From positions 35,349,436-35,413,435 of the forward strand of contig NC_087068.1 of the NCBI RefSeq assembly GCF_963678635.1: DNA of 64,000 bases, written 5' to 3'. This document shows positions 1 through 10,471 of this stretch, piece after piece (position 1 is the first letter of the stretch; every line of letters begins with the position of its first letter). The stretch comes from Symsagittifera roscoffensis (taxonomy: Eukaryota > Xenacoelomorpha > Acoela > Convolutidae). A program made the translations under genes and the position numbers. Under the pieces are notes generated by a model. The model did no database searches. It saw nothing but the letters and a program-made list of their open reading frames with translations, and was not told where the DNA came from.

Positions 1-150
1 GGTTTTTCTCGACAACGTGAGAACTTTTTAAAACTTTTTTGATATTGTTCGAATCACGACTGAAAGAGCTTAAATATGATTTATCAGTTAACTCAGTCCG
101 ATGATTCTTTGTGGTAGCTGACTTTTCGAGGCAAACAAAAAAAGTCTGCT
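1..150 (+). repeat. Dispersed repeat family G, copy 1
   Basis: This stretch matches 19428-19560 along most of its length. Shared blocks include GACTGAAAG(A/G)GCTTAAATATGAT, CAGTCCGATGATT and TTGTGGTA(G/C)CTGACTTT. No coding potential is seen. A second, more diverged piece starts near 146 (GCTCG..., then CAAAAATCAAAAAGTTTAAAC) and resembles 19375-19425, so two partial copies seem to abut here. The family is not identified. Confidence 0.5.
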
Positions 151-2090
151 CGCTTGCTTTATTCGCTCGAATTGAGACAAAAATCAAAAAGTTTAAACCG
201 GTTGTCTCACTTAGAAACAAAAAATTGTAAAATATCTCACAAAAATACATATATATATGGAATTTTGGCTGTAGTTTCATCAACAAACTTGGGTCTCTTG
301 TATCAAAAAGTTATAAAAAATGCAATACAATTGAGACCCCGAAATACTTAACTAAAATGTTTCTTGCACAAACACTTTGCGTTCAGACAATTTTTGACCG
401 GCTGTGTTAGCTTCTCTAAAATGCACATTGTTTTAGGAAAAAGTTTTGAATGAAAAGTTTGAGAATTTCAATAATTACACTACAAACAAAACTTTGAAGT
501 ATCTCATGTAACAAACCACAAAACCAATTTGAGCTCCATGCAATTGAAGTATCAATCAAAATTATCTTTTGATTATCAATTTCGAATATAGCTTTTGAGA
601 AGCTACAAGGTGTCAAAAAATTGTTAAGTTGTAGTTTTGGATGATATTTGGCTTAGATTTCATATTGAGCAGTTCCACGCAGCTCCATCCAGATTTTCTA
701 TGAGAAAAGCGAGCTCCAGGAGCATCGTGGTAGCTGATTTGAACAAAACGCACACAAGACTATAGCGATTAAAGCATGAATCCTGTTGTACGACAAAATC
801 ATTATCTTCTCTGCGATATTTAAAACCAGAGTTTTTCTGCGATTTTTTAAGTTTTTCTACTTTTTCAAATTGTTTCACTCGTGCAAATTATCAAATTATT
901 TCAAGAGGAGTGAAAAAACTAAATTTAAACTTTTTTAAAAAAAGAAGGTAAAGGCTTTAAATTCCATTAGCGCAAAACGGCTGAAAATTTTTACTACATA
1001 GAATATTTCCTCGAATCGCCCATCCCGCTCTCCATATGAGCAATATCTATACGAACCATTTCCTCGTTGTCCTAAGCAATACATTTTGCCATATTTTCTT
1101 ACTAACTGTGACCCATCGTCATAGAAGAGCTCTGCCGTGATGAGTCGTATTTCTTCCGACAATCAAAACTAAAATACGATAAAAAAAAAGCACTTACATT
1201 AAGTTTCAATTTTGTTCCCTTAAACTGGCCTTATCTCCAAAGCTCTTGGGTGGCAAAAACTTATCATTTTGTTTCCAGTTTTTCAGACATTTGTTTTGAA
1301 AAACCCAAGATTGCTGATTTCAAAAAATATTCCTAACTCACGTGAATTCATTGTTGAGCCAAGATGGCAACCTTGAGAAAATTATGTACTGTTGAACACT
1401 GTTTGACAAACAAGTAAGAGAAAAAATATTTCTTTAAATCAGATCAATTAAAACAACTTCAATAAGGAAAATGCAATTTATATCAAATGCTTTTTATATC
1501 AATCAGCCTGTACGCATATGGTTAACTGCCTTGTAACAATTAATCAAGCAAACTTGATTGGCCTAACTATTCTAATGGAAAAAATCATTGTTTAAAAAAC
1601 TTTTGAAGACATCAGAAAAAAGAGTCAATTTCTTGATTCAAGAGGATTTTTGTGTTTAAATTGTACGACCATACCAAAAAGTTCGTGACATGAAAACGCG
1701 CAAGAAAAATAACTCGCATAAATTAGCAGTTACAACAACTCGCAAAACGCGATAACTCGCAAAAAAACTAAGATAAACCTTTCATTACCCCCGAACTAAG
1801 GCCCGTAGTCCCCCACTAAAAGTCAGTTAATTTTAGTTTATAATTTATACAAAGTAATGGGTAAGGAATCTTTTTGCTCGTTTAATACCAAAAATTGAGT
1901 TCAAAACTTTGATTGCATTAATTGGTATATCACAATTTTGGTTTCTAAATCTATTTCTTCTCATTGCAATTCCCTACAAGTCAGGGCGGAAAACGAATCT
2001 TGATTTTTGGAGAAGAAAAATTTAGTGAAATTCGTTTTGGCTCTTCTTCCTATTCCCCCCACCTGCAATTTTTTATATTTGAAGTTCCTG
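151..2090. other. AT-rich stretch without a recognised gene
   Basis: Both strands were read and no exon with a recognisable protein family was found. Homopolymer A/T runs dominate. One GC-richer patch at about 1000-1160 is listed separately as a weak coding candidate. Around 1690-1780 the motif AACTCGCAAAA recurs several times, and its complement (GCGAGTTGTTGCGG) appears again near 4997-5035, which suggests a small dispersed repeat. Confidence 0.5.
1000..1162 (-). other. Weak candidate coding fragment
   Basis: On the minus strand this patch is open for about 54 codons and less AT-rich than its surroundings, and the peptide is mixed and hydrophilic (for example FYDDGSQLVRKYGKMYCLGQ). A possible acceptor (GTATTTTAG) lies just upstream on that strand, but the open frame carries a stop between that acceptor and the start of the patch, and no family is recognised. 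It may be a chance open frame or a gene relic. Confidence 0.12.
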
Positions 2091-2097
2091 TTCATTT

Positions 2098-2245
2098 TGT
2101 CCGATTGTCAAGAAAAATGACATACAGACTAATCAGGCCTTGACAAACATTTTTGGTCTTCATAATTAACCTTGTAAAACCACTCGTTAGACCAAAAAAA
2201 TCGTGTTTGAGTGAGGTGGGGGGAAAAGGAAAAAAGAGCTTTCGT
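2098..2245 (-). repeat. Dispersed repeat family F, copy 1
   Basis: Read on the minus strand, this matches 27757-27865 on the plus strand: a CCCACCTCAC block, then ATTTTTTTGGTSTAACGA, GGTTTTAC(A/G)AGGTT and ATTATGAAGA. The matching frames also give similar peptides ([14 protein letters not shown] here, [14 protein letters not shown] there). This could simply reflect nucleotide similarity of a transposon fragment. Confidence 0.5.
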
Positions 2246-2551
2246 TTTAAAGAAAAAAGTGGGTTAACAACTTGGAGATGCTCAAAAAACCTTGCAAATC
2301 CCAATTATTCACACGTGACGATTTTTTAGCGGAGGGACAATTGGATCATTCTTTTCAGCGTTGCCTCATGAACAAGAATTTGAAAAGTTTGTTTCTACAC
2401 GTGTCTTGTGGTACATAAAAAAGTTGTTCTTCAGCAATTTATTAAGTAAATATAATTTAATACTGTACATGCTTTTATAAAAAAAAAACTGCTCTCTCCC
2501 AAAGATTTACTTTCTGTTACAACAAAAAACTCAATAACAATATCAGCAAAA

Positions 2552-3065
2552 TTGCTCGTATCAATGTTAAGCCCTGAATGTTTCAACTGCCTTTCAAGGT
2601 CTATGGAGCAGTATTAACATGAAAAAAATGAATGTAATGAATAAAAATGAAATTTTTGTTGATCAAATTTGAGATTTTTTGTGAAGTTCATCCCCCACAC
2701 GCCATATAAAGTACAAAGTGATAAGTTTTGCTCTTAGTAACAAATCAATTATGACAAATAAGCTTCCTTCAATCACTTGGAACAAGTTCTAAGTTGGAAT
2801 GAATCTCTGCTTACATGTTAATAGCGAGAAATATATCGCGCGTTAATTGTCCCAGATTGGCCAAATTGGCAATTTTTGAACCCCCTATAACCTTACAAAA
2901 AATGATCCCAGGTGAAACATCTTTTCAAATTCAAGCTAAGGACTACAACACCTTTCGAATGATTAAAAAAAATTCCGTCAAAAAAGCTAGTTAAAAAGTC
3001 GAAAGTTGTCCGAAAAAAAAACCCACCTCGAGCACAAATATTCCGTTACTTTTGTTACGAAAAAC
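2552..3065 (-). repeat. Repeat family A, near-complete inverted copy
   Basis: Read in reverse, this follows the same order of blocks as the copy at 57474-58002: the hairpin end (CTTTCG/CGAAAG arms, decayed here), GGAATATTTGTGCTCG, CGACTTTTTAACTAGC, CATTCGAAAGG, the GACAATTAACGCGCGATATA block, GGCGTGTGGGGGATGA, CTCCATAGACCTTGAAAGGC and the end GATACGAGCA. No protein is encoded. The constant block order over roughly 515 bp marks it as a non-autonomous transposon-like unit of unassigned class. Confidence 0.7.
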
Positions 3066-3174
3066 GTAAAAACAAGCATTTCCCCTGATACGTGAATTTA
3101 ACTTTTTATTAGAGCCAACAGAAATTGTTTTTGATTTCGGAAAAGCAGCAAACTCTGCCTTCAAAAAGTTTTCA

Positions 3175-3693
3175 AATATAGCCAATCACCAAATAAGATT
3201 TAAAAAAAGGTCAAAACTTAAGGATGAAGCCAAGTTTTGGTATTACGGCAAAATTTTACGAGCTTAGACAATCACAGAAAACAGTTCTGAGTACCCGGAT
3301 AGATTGAAATTTCTAATTATACAAGTTTCACTATAAAAATTTGTATTCATTATAATTTATTCCTTCAGCAGTTTCTTAAAACTTTTATAATAGCTATTTT
3401 TCCCTACATGAAAGTTGTTTGAGATGCATTTCCCTTAATTTTTCGGGCATTTGATGGAGACTTCAAGTCAATCATCTTATATCTTTTAAAAACTTCTGGT
3501 CACACAATTCCATACGTACAGAAAATTATGTAAGACCTCTACGGTAAACATCTTCACAAAATGAAAACTCTATATGCTGATTTCCTTTATCCGACCAAAA
3601 GTATTAAACTTGAATACAGACTTTTTTTTTATCACGTCACGCAAAAACAGCCACAAAATATTGAAAAAAAATATATATAATTTGTTTTCTTTT
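3175..3693 (+). repeat. Dispersed repeat family D, copy 1
   Basis: This is the reverse complement of 22290-22858 with only scattered differences, so two close copies lie about 19 kb apart in opposite orientation. Shared blocks include GAGTACCCGG, AAGTCAATCATCTTATAT, CTTCTGGTCACACAATTCCA and GCTGATTTCCTTTATCCGAC. It ends where family A begins at 3696. No convincing protein is encoded; the short open frames seen in both copies follow from the similarity. Confidence 0.7.
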
Positions 3694-3695
3694 TG

Positions 3696-4058
3696 TTCCG
3701 ACTTTCGATACGAAAGTAACGGAATATTTGTGCTCGGGGTGAGTTTTTTTTTCTTTTCACACAAACTTCGACTTTTTAACTAGCCAATTTTGACGGAGTT
3801 TTTTTTATATCATTCGAAAGCTATTGTTGTCCAGAGCTCGAATTTGAAAAGATATTTCACCTGTGATCATTTTTCGTAAAGTTACGGGGTTTTAAAGATT
3901 GCACTTTTGGCCAATTTGGGACAATTAACGCGTGATATATTTCGCGCTATTAACGCGTAAGCGGAGAGATAATCAGTCTTAGAAATCGTTCCAAATTGGT
4001 TAAAAGAAGCTTATTTGCCATAATTGGTTTGTTACAAGGAGCGAAATCTATATTTTTG
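3696..4058 (+). repeat. Repeat family A, 3'-truncated copy
   Basis: It starts with the hairpin (TTCCG, CTTTCG, CGAAAG, CGGAA arms) and GGAATATTTGTGCTCGGGG, and stops after the CAAGGAGCGAAATCTAT block, where the next copy begins directly. The two starts are 363 bp apart, giving a head-to-tail tandem of family A. Confidence 0.7.
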
Positions 4059-4560
4059 TTCCGACTTTCGATACGAAAGTAACGGAATATTTGTGCTCGG
4101 GGTGGGTTTTTTTTTTCATCAGACAAATTTCGACTTTTTTACTAGCCATTTTTGACGGAATTTTTTATATCATTCGAAAGGTATTAGTATTTTGAGCTAA
4201 AATTTGAAAAGATATTTTACCTGTGATCCTTTTTCGTAAAGTTACGGGGGTTTAAAGATTGCCATTTTGGCCAATTTGGGACAATTAACGCGCGATATAT
4301 TTCGCGCTATTAACGCGTAAGCGAGATTTAATCCGCCTTAGAAATCGTTCTAAATTGGTTCAAGGAAGCTTATATACCATAATTGATTTGTTAATGGGCG
4401 CAAAATCTATCACTTTATTTTTGATATGACGTGTGGGGGGATGTTTTTACGTAAAATCTCGAATTTTTTCAAAAATTTTTTTAATTTTTTTTTATTACAT
4501 TGAAATTTTTCATCTTATTAATGCTCCATAGACCTTGAAAGGCAGCCGTAGATTTTTAAC
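4059..4560 (+). repeat. Repeat family A, second tandem copy
   Basis: It has the same start hairpin as the preceding copy and continues further, through GACGTGTGGGGGGATG and CTCCATAGACCTTGAAAGGC. It lacks the terminal CCTGATACGAGCAG, which instead turns up as a separate fragment at 5570-5660. Confidence 0.7.
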
Positions 4561-5569
4561 CAGCTATTTGGAATCAGTTCCGCAATGCAATGATTGGAAA
4601 TCGAAAAACCAGCAGCTCGGTCGAAGAATGGCATAGAGTTTTTCAATTTACATTGGGTTATGCTCATTTTATCGTATCAAAATTAATTCAGTGAAAACGG
4701 AAGAAGCAAAACTTACCGCAAAATTGCCTGGTACGGTTAAATTCAGGAGAAAAACTCTATTATTGCCCCAAATATGAACAATTGCAACAAAAAGATTCAG
4801 AAACTCTTGAAAACTAACGAAATAATGATTTAATTTGTAGATGGAAGCTGTTTCATTCAACTTTGATCTGTAAAACTTATTATACCAAAGAAATTTTGTT
4901 GCCTCAAAGGCTTCGATGTTTTGCCGCTTCTTTGTTTCACATTTTGATTAAGAGGAAATTTAATTTTTTCCAATTGTTGTACACGTTGATTCTTTTTGCG
5001 AGTTGTTGCGGTTTTGTTGCGAGTTGTCGCGGTGCCCAAATCTTTGATTCAATGCATAGATATAGATAGAAAAATCTGTGGCTCAAAGATGCAAAACTTA
5101 ATTTGTTTTTCTAAAATTGAACATTAAAATATATAGAGAATACATCTGAAGTAAAATAGTTGTTATTCATGAAAAAGTAATTAGAAATTCTTAACTTTTC
5201 ATAATAAATTAATATAAAAAGTAAATGAGATGTTGAAAAGTTAGTTTTTCAACATCTGACACCATTAGGTTGAAAACGCTCAAGCGCGGGGAGAAAATTA
5301 CAGACGTAGTATGAAGAGTGAATCAGTTTCTGTGGGTTTTTGTCATGCCAATTGTTTGGCTAGCCTGAAAGCCATTCAAAGCTAAAATATAACCAGGAAG
5401 TTTCTGTAAGTAAAAGTTGATTTCTTCGGCCTTCTGCGATCAAATTAGCCGCAATTACTCTTTTTTTAACTAACTACTGCAATGAACATTTGGATTTCAG
5501 TAAGAAACACTAAAATAAAAAACCAAAATCTAATGCTTACGATTATATATTGACGGTAAAATTTAGGGA
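4561..5569. other. AT-rich stretch without a recognised gene
   Basis: No exon, RNA gene or clear repeat boundary was found. The stretch near 4920-5050 is somewhat less AT-rich and carries TTGCGAGTTG repeats like those near 1700, but no protein family is recognisable on either strand. Confidence 0.4.
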
Positions 5570-5735
5570 AATATTTCAAAGTTTTTTCATGTTTACTGCT
5601 CCATAGACCTTAAAAAGTAGTTGGAACATTCGGGCTTCGCCCTGATACGAGCAGTCTTCTTTCAAAAAAGCCACACCACGCAAAAACAAACGACACTTAT
5701 TTTCGGAACATTAGTCGGAACATTCTGTGCTACTT
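5570..5735 (+). repeat. Family A 3' end abutting a family D terminus
   Basis: The block CTCCATAGACCTTAAAAAG, then GGAACATTCGGGCTTCGCCC and TGATACGAGCAG, is the conserved 3' end of family A. Immediately beyond it CGGAACATTCTGTGCTAC matches the terminal motif of family D (compare 22290-22320 in reverse). Confidence 0.55.
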
Positions 5736-6536
5736 ATATAGTAACTGTCTAGTCTTGTTTTTGATAAAATTTGGTTTATAATAGTTAAAATGGCTTTTTT
5801 GTTATCGCACGAAAACCAGTTTATGAATAAACATCTAAGAAGACTTCCTTTTCCAGTTTTTAATGGACTACTTGAGAGAGTTTTGTATGAACCTTTTTCT
5901 CGTTTGAGAGCCACCGTTTTGAGAATTTAAAATAGCTTAAGCGTTTTGGAGATTTTAAAATTAAAATTTGTTGGTTTAAATGAAAGGTTCACTTTGATTT
6001 AGGTTTTTTGGCAATTAAATAAGTATTTTCGGCGTAATTTTTGTTTAATTGAAAAAACTTTTAAGTGATCCGTTTTTGTGCTGTGACGAAACTTAGGGGC
6101 AAATTTCAGGCAACTAAATTCATCATATTTACTCAGCTAACTCTCAAAGCAAGCTTTGTCTCATCGCTTTGTTTCTGAGGTCAATTTTATTTTGGAAAGG
6201 CGTTTTTTATTTTCAATTTGCGTTTGTTGTCCGGATAATTGATAGCAAATTCCAAATTCCGGGTAATTTCTTTTCCGGTCAACAATCAGTCGACAGTCAA
6301 ATTCTTGGCAATCTTAAGTTAACTAATGAAAAACTGCTGTTCATAACGCCTGCAATTAATTATACCCTTACTTAAGCATGTAAAAAACCAAAGCACAAAA
6401 AAAGCTTATTAGCTCAAGGATTGTTTTTCGACCGATTAAATTGCTGAAGGTCACCGATATTACTTACCAACAATAGGGAATTAACTATAAATCAGCACTG
6501 TATGCTTCAAATTGGTGGCGTCTCTCATGCTTGAAG
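5736..6536. other. No gene seen
   Basis: AT-rich sequence with no recognisable exon on either strand, ending at the 9-bp target duplication of the inverted-repeat element that starts at 6546. Confidence 0.4.
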
Positions 6537-7006
6537 GACCGAATGGGGGCGTTAGACAGTGCCGAAGTTAGAGAGTGCCGAAAAAGGCGGGAAATATTGG
6601 AACGCAATTTAAGAGGCTAGCTTTTGGCGGGAAAATTAATAATGACACTTGAAACTTGTTCAGACTCAATTTTGGCGCCAAAATCGATGAGCAAACAAAA
6701 CTTTCTTTTCTTTACTCAATTATTTCACGACAAATAAACTTGTTCAGACTCAATTTTGGCGCCAAAATCGATGAGCAAACAAAACTTTCTTTTCTTTTCT
6801 CAATTATTTCACGACAAATAAACTTGTTCAGACTCAATTTTGGCGCCAAAATCGATGAGCAAACAAAACTTTCTTTTCTTTTCTCAATTAGTTCACGACA
6901 AATAAGTCAGTTTCTGCACTCTTTAACAAATTTTCGGCACTCTTTAACAAATTTTTGTTTTCGGCACTCTCTTACTTCGGCACTGTCTTACCCAACCGAC
7001 CGAATG
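6537..7006. mobile_element. Inverted-repeat (MULE-like) non-autonomous transposon
   Basis: The 9-bp direct repeat GACCGAATG occurs at 6537-6545 and 6998-7006. Between them, the left end (GTTAGACAGTGCCGAAGTT, then AGAGAGTGCCGAAAA) is the reverse complement of the right end at about 6956-6993 with few mismatches. A 9-bp target duplication with terminal inverted repeats is typical of Mutator-like elements, so this is probably a 452-bp non-autonomous derivative (inference). The interior holds three 84-bp tandem repeats and no transposase. Confidence 0.72.
6654..6905 (+). repeat. 3 x 84-bp tandem repeat
   Basis: Three nearly identical 84-bp units start at 6654, 6738 and 6822 with ACTTGTTCAGACTC. 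Because 84 is a multiple of three, the array stays open and reads as a 28-residue peptide repeat, which is probably incidental. Each unit contains the 16-bp perfect palindrome ATTTTGGCGCCAAAAT. Confidence 0.95.
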
Positions 7007-7523
7007 CTTGAAATTAATTTTAGCTTACTTTCAGCCAATCAGAATTGAGTATTCAAAATCTAAAAATAAATCGCGAAAATCTCTAAGTAAGAAAATAAAT
7101 CCAGGCCATTAGTGTTAATATTGGCCGATTAGATAATAAGCAGATGAGTTTTCACATATTGCCGGAACGATATAGCCAGGATCAGACCGTCATTGTGGAC
7201 AATTATTTACTATTTAAAAATCCAAGAAAAACGAATGCGCTTAGTTTTTGGCCGGATCGAAAAGGGCGAAAAACCTCCGGCCCAAAAATTTAAATGGCGT
7301 CAGTTGAAAGCCAAATTTCGAAGACAGAAAAACTTTTATGAACTTTATTTTGATAGGTTGAAATTTTTCAAGCATTCAGTCCTCCTAGGACTTGCTCTGT
7401 AAATTGAAGCGGATTTCTGTTGTCTCGATATAAAGAAATGGAGCAGACATTTACTTAATAAGAGCAATCTGCCATTTCTCAGCAAACTGGATTTTCATAT
7501 GATACTGAGGGTTACATAGCAGT
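7007..7523. other. Spacer between two foldback elements
   Basis: No recognised gene. CAGCCAATCAGAATTGAG at about 7033-7050 repeats a motif present inside both following elements. The moderately GC-rich stretch 7230-7330 has an open frame but no recognisable family. Confidence 0.35.
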
Positions 7524-7716
7524 ATTTAGACAACTGCGTATCCAGACTCGTCAGTATTTAAACAAATACTGCTTCAACCAATCAGAATCGAGACAAAGAA
7601 GAAATTAATTAATAATTATTACTTAATTTGGATTGTTTTTGTCTTTTCTCGATTCTGATTGGTTCATTCAGTATTTATCTAAATACTGACGAGTATGAAT
7701 ACGCGGTTGTCTAAAT
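7524..7716. mobile_element. MITE with about 72-bp inverted arms
   Basis: The left arm runs ATTTAGACAAC, CTCGTCAGTATTT, CCAATCAGAATCGAGA. It is repeated in reverse complement on the right (TCTCGATTCTGATTGG, AAATACTGACGAGT, GTTGTCTAAAT). The arms are separated by only about 50 AT-rich bases, so almost the whole element folds into one hairpin. No clear target duplication was found. Confidence 0.85.
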
Positions 7717-7721
7717 CAGGC

Positions 7722-8075
7722 TAGGTTCCAAAATAAAAAATCAGTCCCATAGGTTGCAAAATAAAAAAAGCAGTCGCAAAAGTTCCAAATCTTTCCAATT
7801 GGTCAAAAGACTAAATTAGCCGAGTCTCGGTCTAAGGCGATAACCGGCTCTTAATTTCGTATAGAGTCCTACCCTTTGGTGGCAAGCTCGCAACACATTG
7901 GCGCGGCTGCGGCGGTCACTATTCTGCAGCTTGAGTTTATGCTGGTTGAACAGTAAACAATCAATCCATAAACTCGTTGGCTCAAATTTCAACCAATCAG
8001 AATTCAAGAAGATAAATTTTGGAACTTATGCGACTGATTTTTTTTATTTTGGGACCTATGATTGGAGCCTATGGG
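7722..8075. mobile_element. Second MITE, about 313-bp core
   Basis: The left arm from 7748 (CATAGGTTGCAAAATAAAAA, CAGTCGCAAAAGTTCCAAA) is complementary to the right arm ending near 8060 (AACTTATGCGACTGATTT, TTTTGGGACCTATG). The left end is preceded by a partial repeat of the same arm (GGTTCCAAAATAAAAA at 7724), and the right arm is followed by CCTATGGGAATT, so both termini look reworked. The interior contains a GC-rich patch (7850-7930) with no recognisable gene. Confidence 0.75.
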
Positions 8076-8396
8076 AATTCACCGCACTCTGATACTGAGT
8101 CATAATTTCTCTCCGAAAAATTAACTTTGGCAAGCAAAAGTTTTCTGCGTCAGGTCAAATGTTCTTTATAATTAATCTAATCTGTTCCAAATTTTTGCTC
8201 TCTTTAAATCAACAGATCGTCTGGCAGACACGTATGATCTGAAGGTCATTCAAAATTTCAAAGAAGCATTTCAATTACGCCGAGACTGGTCAATGTTTTC
8301 GAATATAACGTTGTTAATTTTATAATCAGGAGTCCATTAAGCGAAATTTAATTTAGGGGAGCTTGAAATTCCGAAGCTGAGAAGCAGAAGACAAAT

Positions 8397-10096
8397 ATGA
8401 TTGTATACTGTCCTGTAATGTTACCGAGCAGCAGCAAGCTTGACGTTTGCGTCGTATTAGTACTTTTAATGAACCTCTGGCAAGGTGTTCTGACAAGCGA
8501 CCTTTCGAATTTCTGTTCTCCTGATGAATTCGACTGCCAGGACTCTACCGGCTGCATTCCGGAGGACTGGGAGTGCGACGGAATATCAGACTGCGAAGAG
8601 TCCGGAATAGATGAACATGATGGATGTTCCCATGAGTGTGCCACTGGAAACTTCGAATGTGTGAGTGAGAATAAGTGCATTCCGCAGGACTGGGTATGTG
8701 ACTACTTCCCAGATTGTGCAGACCAATCGGATGAGAAGCAGAATTGTCCCCCCTGTTCTGGATTCACATGTGGCATCTCTGGAATGTGCTTGGAAGAAAG
8801 ATATGTCTGTGACAGCTGTTAGTAACAAGTGAATCGCTGCATTTGGAGTACACAGTTTCCCCCTTTTCGGTTTTCACCCTTATTTTAAAAATTTATGTTT
8901 TCATAAGTGTTTTACGGCGAAATGCGTGATGGAACGCTGTAAATCAAGAATAAACGGTGTACAAAATTCGTTACATAAATGAGTTTGTTCACAATGCCAT
9001 GTTTCAATACGGTAACCATCGTAAAACTTAAAAGCGAAAATGTCAAATTGAGCTACATCGAAACAACTAACTCTGATTTAAAAATCGGTGAGGCATGGGT
9101 GGTAATCTTAATCTTTTGAACTTGCTGCGCTGAGAAAACAGACCCGCCCCTTTCATCGGGTCAGTTACTTCTGGCATTGTTGCGTGCAGAACGAAAAATT
9201 ATTCTGGGGTTTTAAATGTAAGATGTGTTCTAGCAAATGACTGCGGAGATTACTCTGACGAATTAAGTTGCGATCCGGACTTTCCATTATCCTACAAATG
9301 TCCAAACTTTGATATTGTTGTGCCTGCTGAAAAAGTTTGCGATGGAACAGATGATTGCGGAGATGGTTCAGACGAAATGTTGTGCAACTTCTGCACAATT
9401 GAAGAAGCGCCTTGCTCTGACTTGTCGGGATGTATTCCCTCGGACGGTTGGTGTGACGGAACCGATGATTGTGAGGATGGATCTGACGAAACGTTTTGCG
9501 ACACATGCGATGGTGAGTTTCAGTGTTTTGATGGCTCTGGGTGCATTCCGACGGTTGAAACATGCGACGGTGCACCAAACTGCGATGACGGATCGGATGA
9601 GATGTTTTGTGAGAATTGTACTCCTGAGGAGTACACTTGTTTCGATGGATTCAACTGCATTCCGTATCGCGAAATGTGTGACGGGACACCACAATGTATG
9701 GACGGCTCTGACGAGGAGTACTGTCCCTGTGAAAATGAGGAAGATTTCCAATGTGATAATGGAAAGTGTATTGGCAGGGAGTTGACATGCGTTGGCGAGG
9801 ATCAATGTGGCGACATGTCTGGTGAAAACGACTTCATGTGCATCTGTGAATCTGGTTTCAATTTCAGATGCGCTTCTGGCGTGCGTCACCGGGACGCTTC
9901 TTCCGAGGCACAGTGTGTGCCCATTCATTGGGTGTGTGACGGCGTGAACGACTGCACTGAGGCTGAAGATGAAAATGTGGAGTGGTGTGACTTCTGGGGC
10001 TGGAACAGACCTTACTACGAAGTTGATAACACTCAAGATCTTCAAGATAAACCTAGTGCAAGTTTTTGGAGTCGCTTTGTCGCTGATAGAGGATAA
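8397..10096 (+). CDS. Secreted protein with nine LDL-receptor class A modules (2 exons)
   Basis: Exons 8397-8817 and 9234-10096 join in phase 1 across a GT-AG intron (donor gttagt, acceptor gtgttctag), giving 427 residues. Joining restores module 3 exactly (VCDSSNDCGDYSDE). Residues about 14-34 form a signal peptide (hydrophobic core VCVVLVLLMNLW); Met8 at 8418 is an equally good start. LDLa modules lie at about 40-77, 81-117, 120-153, 154-191, 194-229, 232-266, 269-304, 306-343 and 345-392, followed by a 35-residue tail with no membrane span. LDLa modules bind calcium through the CDGxxDCxDxSDE acidic motif and mediate extracellular ligand binding; the ligand here is unknown. Module 4 lacks cysteines I and III, and modules 8-9 depart from the acidic motif. 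A further 3' exon cannot be excluded. Confidence 0.88.
8818..9233 (+). other. Intron of the LDLa gene
   Basis: A 416-bp AT-rich intron with GT donor and AG acceptor. Removing it joins the half-module ending VCDS with the half-module starting NDCGDYSDE, which supports both boundaries. No repeat family was recognised in it. Confidence 0.85.
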
Positions 10097-10465
10097 TCAA
10101 GCATATAGCGGTTACGCTAAATTTTCGGATAACGTGTTTTATAGTTTTTATAGTTTCATTCTCACAACTGAAAGGTCGCTGAAATTTGTCATTATCGCAA
10201 ACATTTTTCCAATAACTAGTAGCAAAGACAATTGAGCTTGCAATAGTGCTAAAAACAAACTTTTTGTATATGAGCATTAAATTTACCGTAACTTAATTTG
10301 AAACAGCATTTTATGTTGACGAGCTATTTAAAGAAATGTTTTTCCTTCAATGGTTGATCTGTGACAATAATATACAAAATAATATCGAAGTGCTTTCTGG
10401 GAAGTGATATCAGTACTGTGGTACCATATTTCTAATCACCAGTTTGAAACAAAGTGTTGATAATG

Positions 10466-10471
10466 AATAAA
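10466..10471 (+). terminator. Candidate poly(A) signal of the LDLa gene
   Basis: AATAAA lies about 370 bp after the LDLa stop codon and is the clearest hexamer downstream of it. The cleavage site cannot be seen from sequence. Confidence 0.4.

Noticed and set aside
6656-7048. A 130-codon open frame with a 28-residue repeat
   Set aside because: It arises from the 3 x 84-bp tandem array inside a foldback transposon; there is no signal, domain or start context, and it runs through the terminal repeat.
9368-10045. Long open frames on the minus strand and other plus frames across the LDLa exons
   Set aside because: They overlap the LDLa modules, whose cysteine and calcium-motif spacing is unmistakable in one plus frame; the others are shadows of its codon bias.
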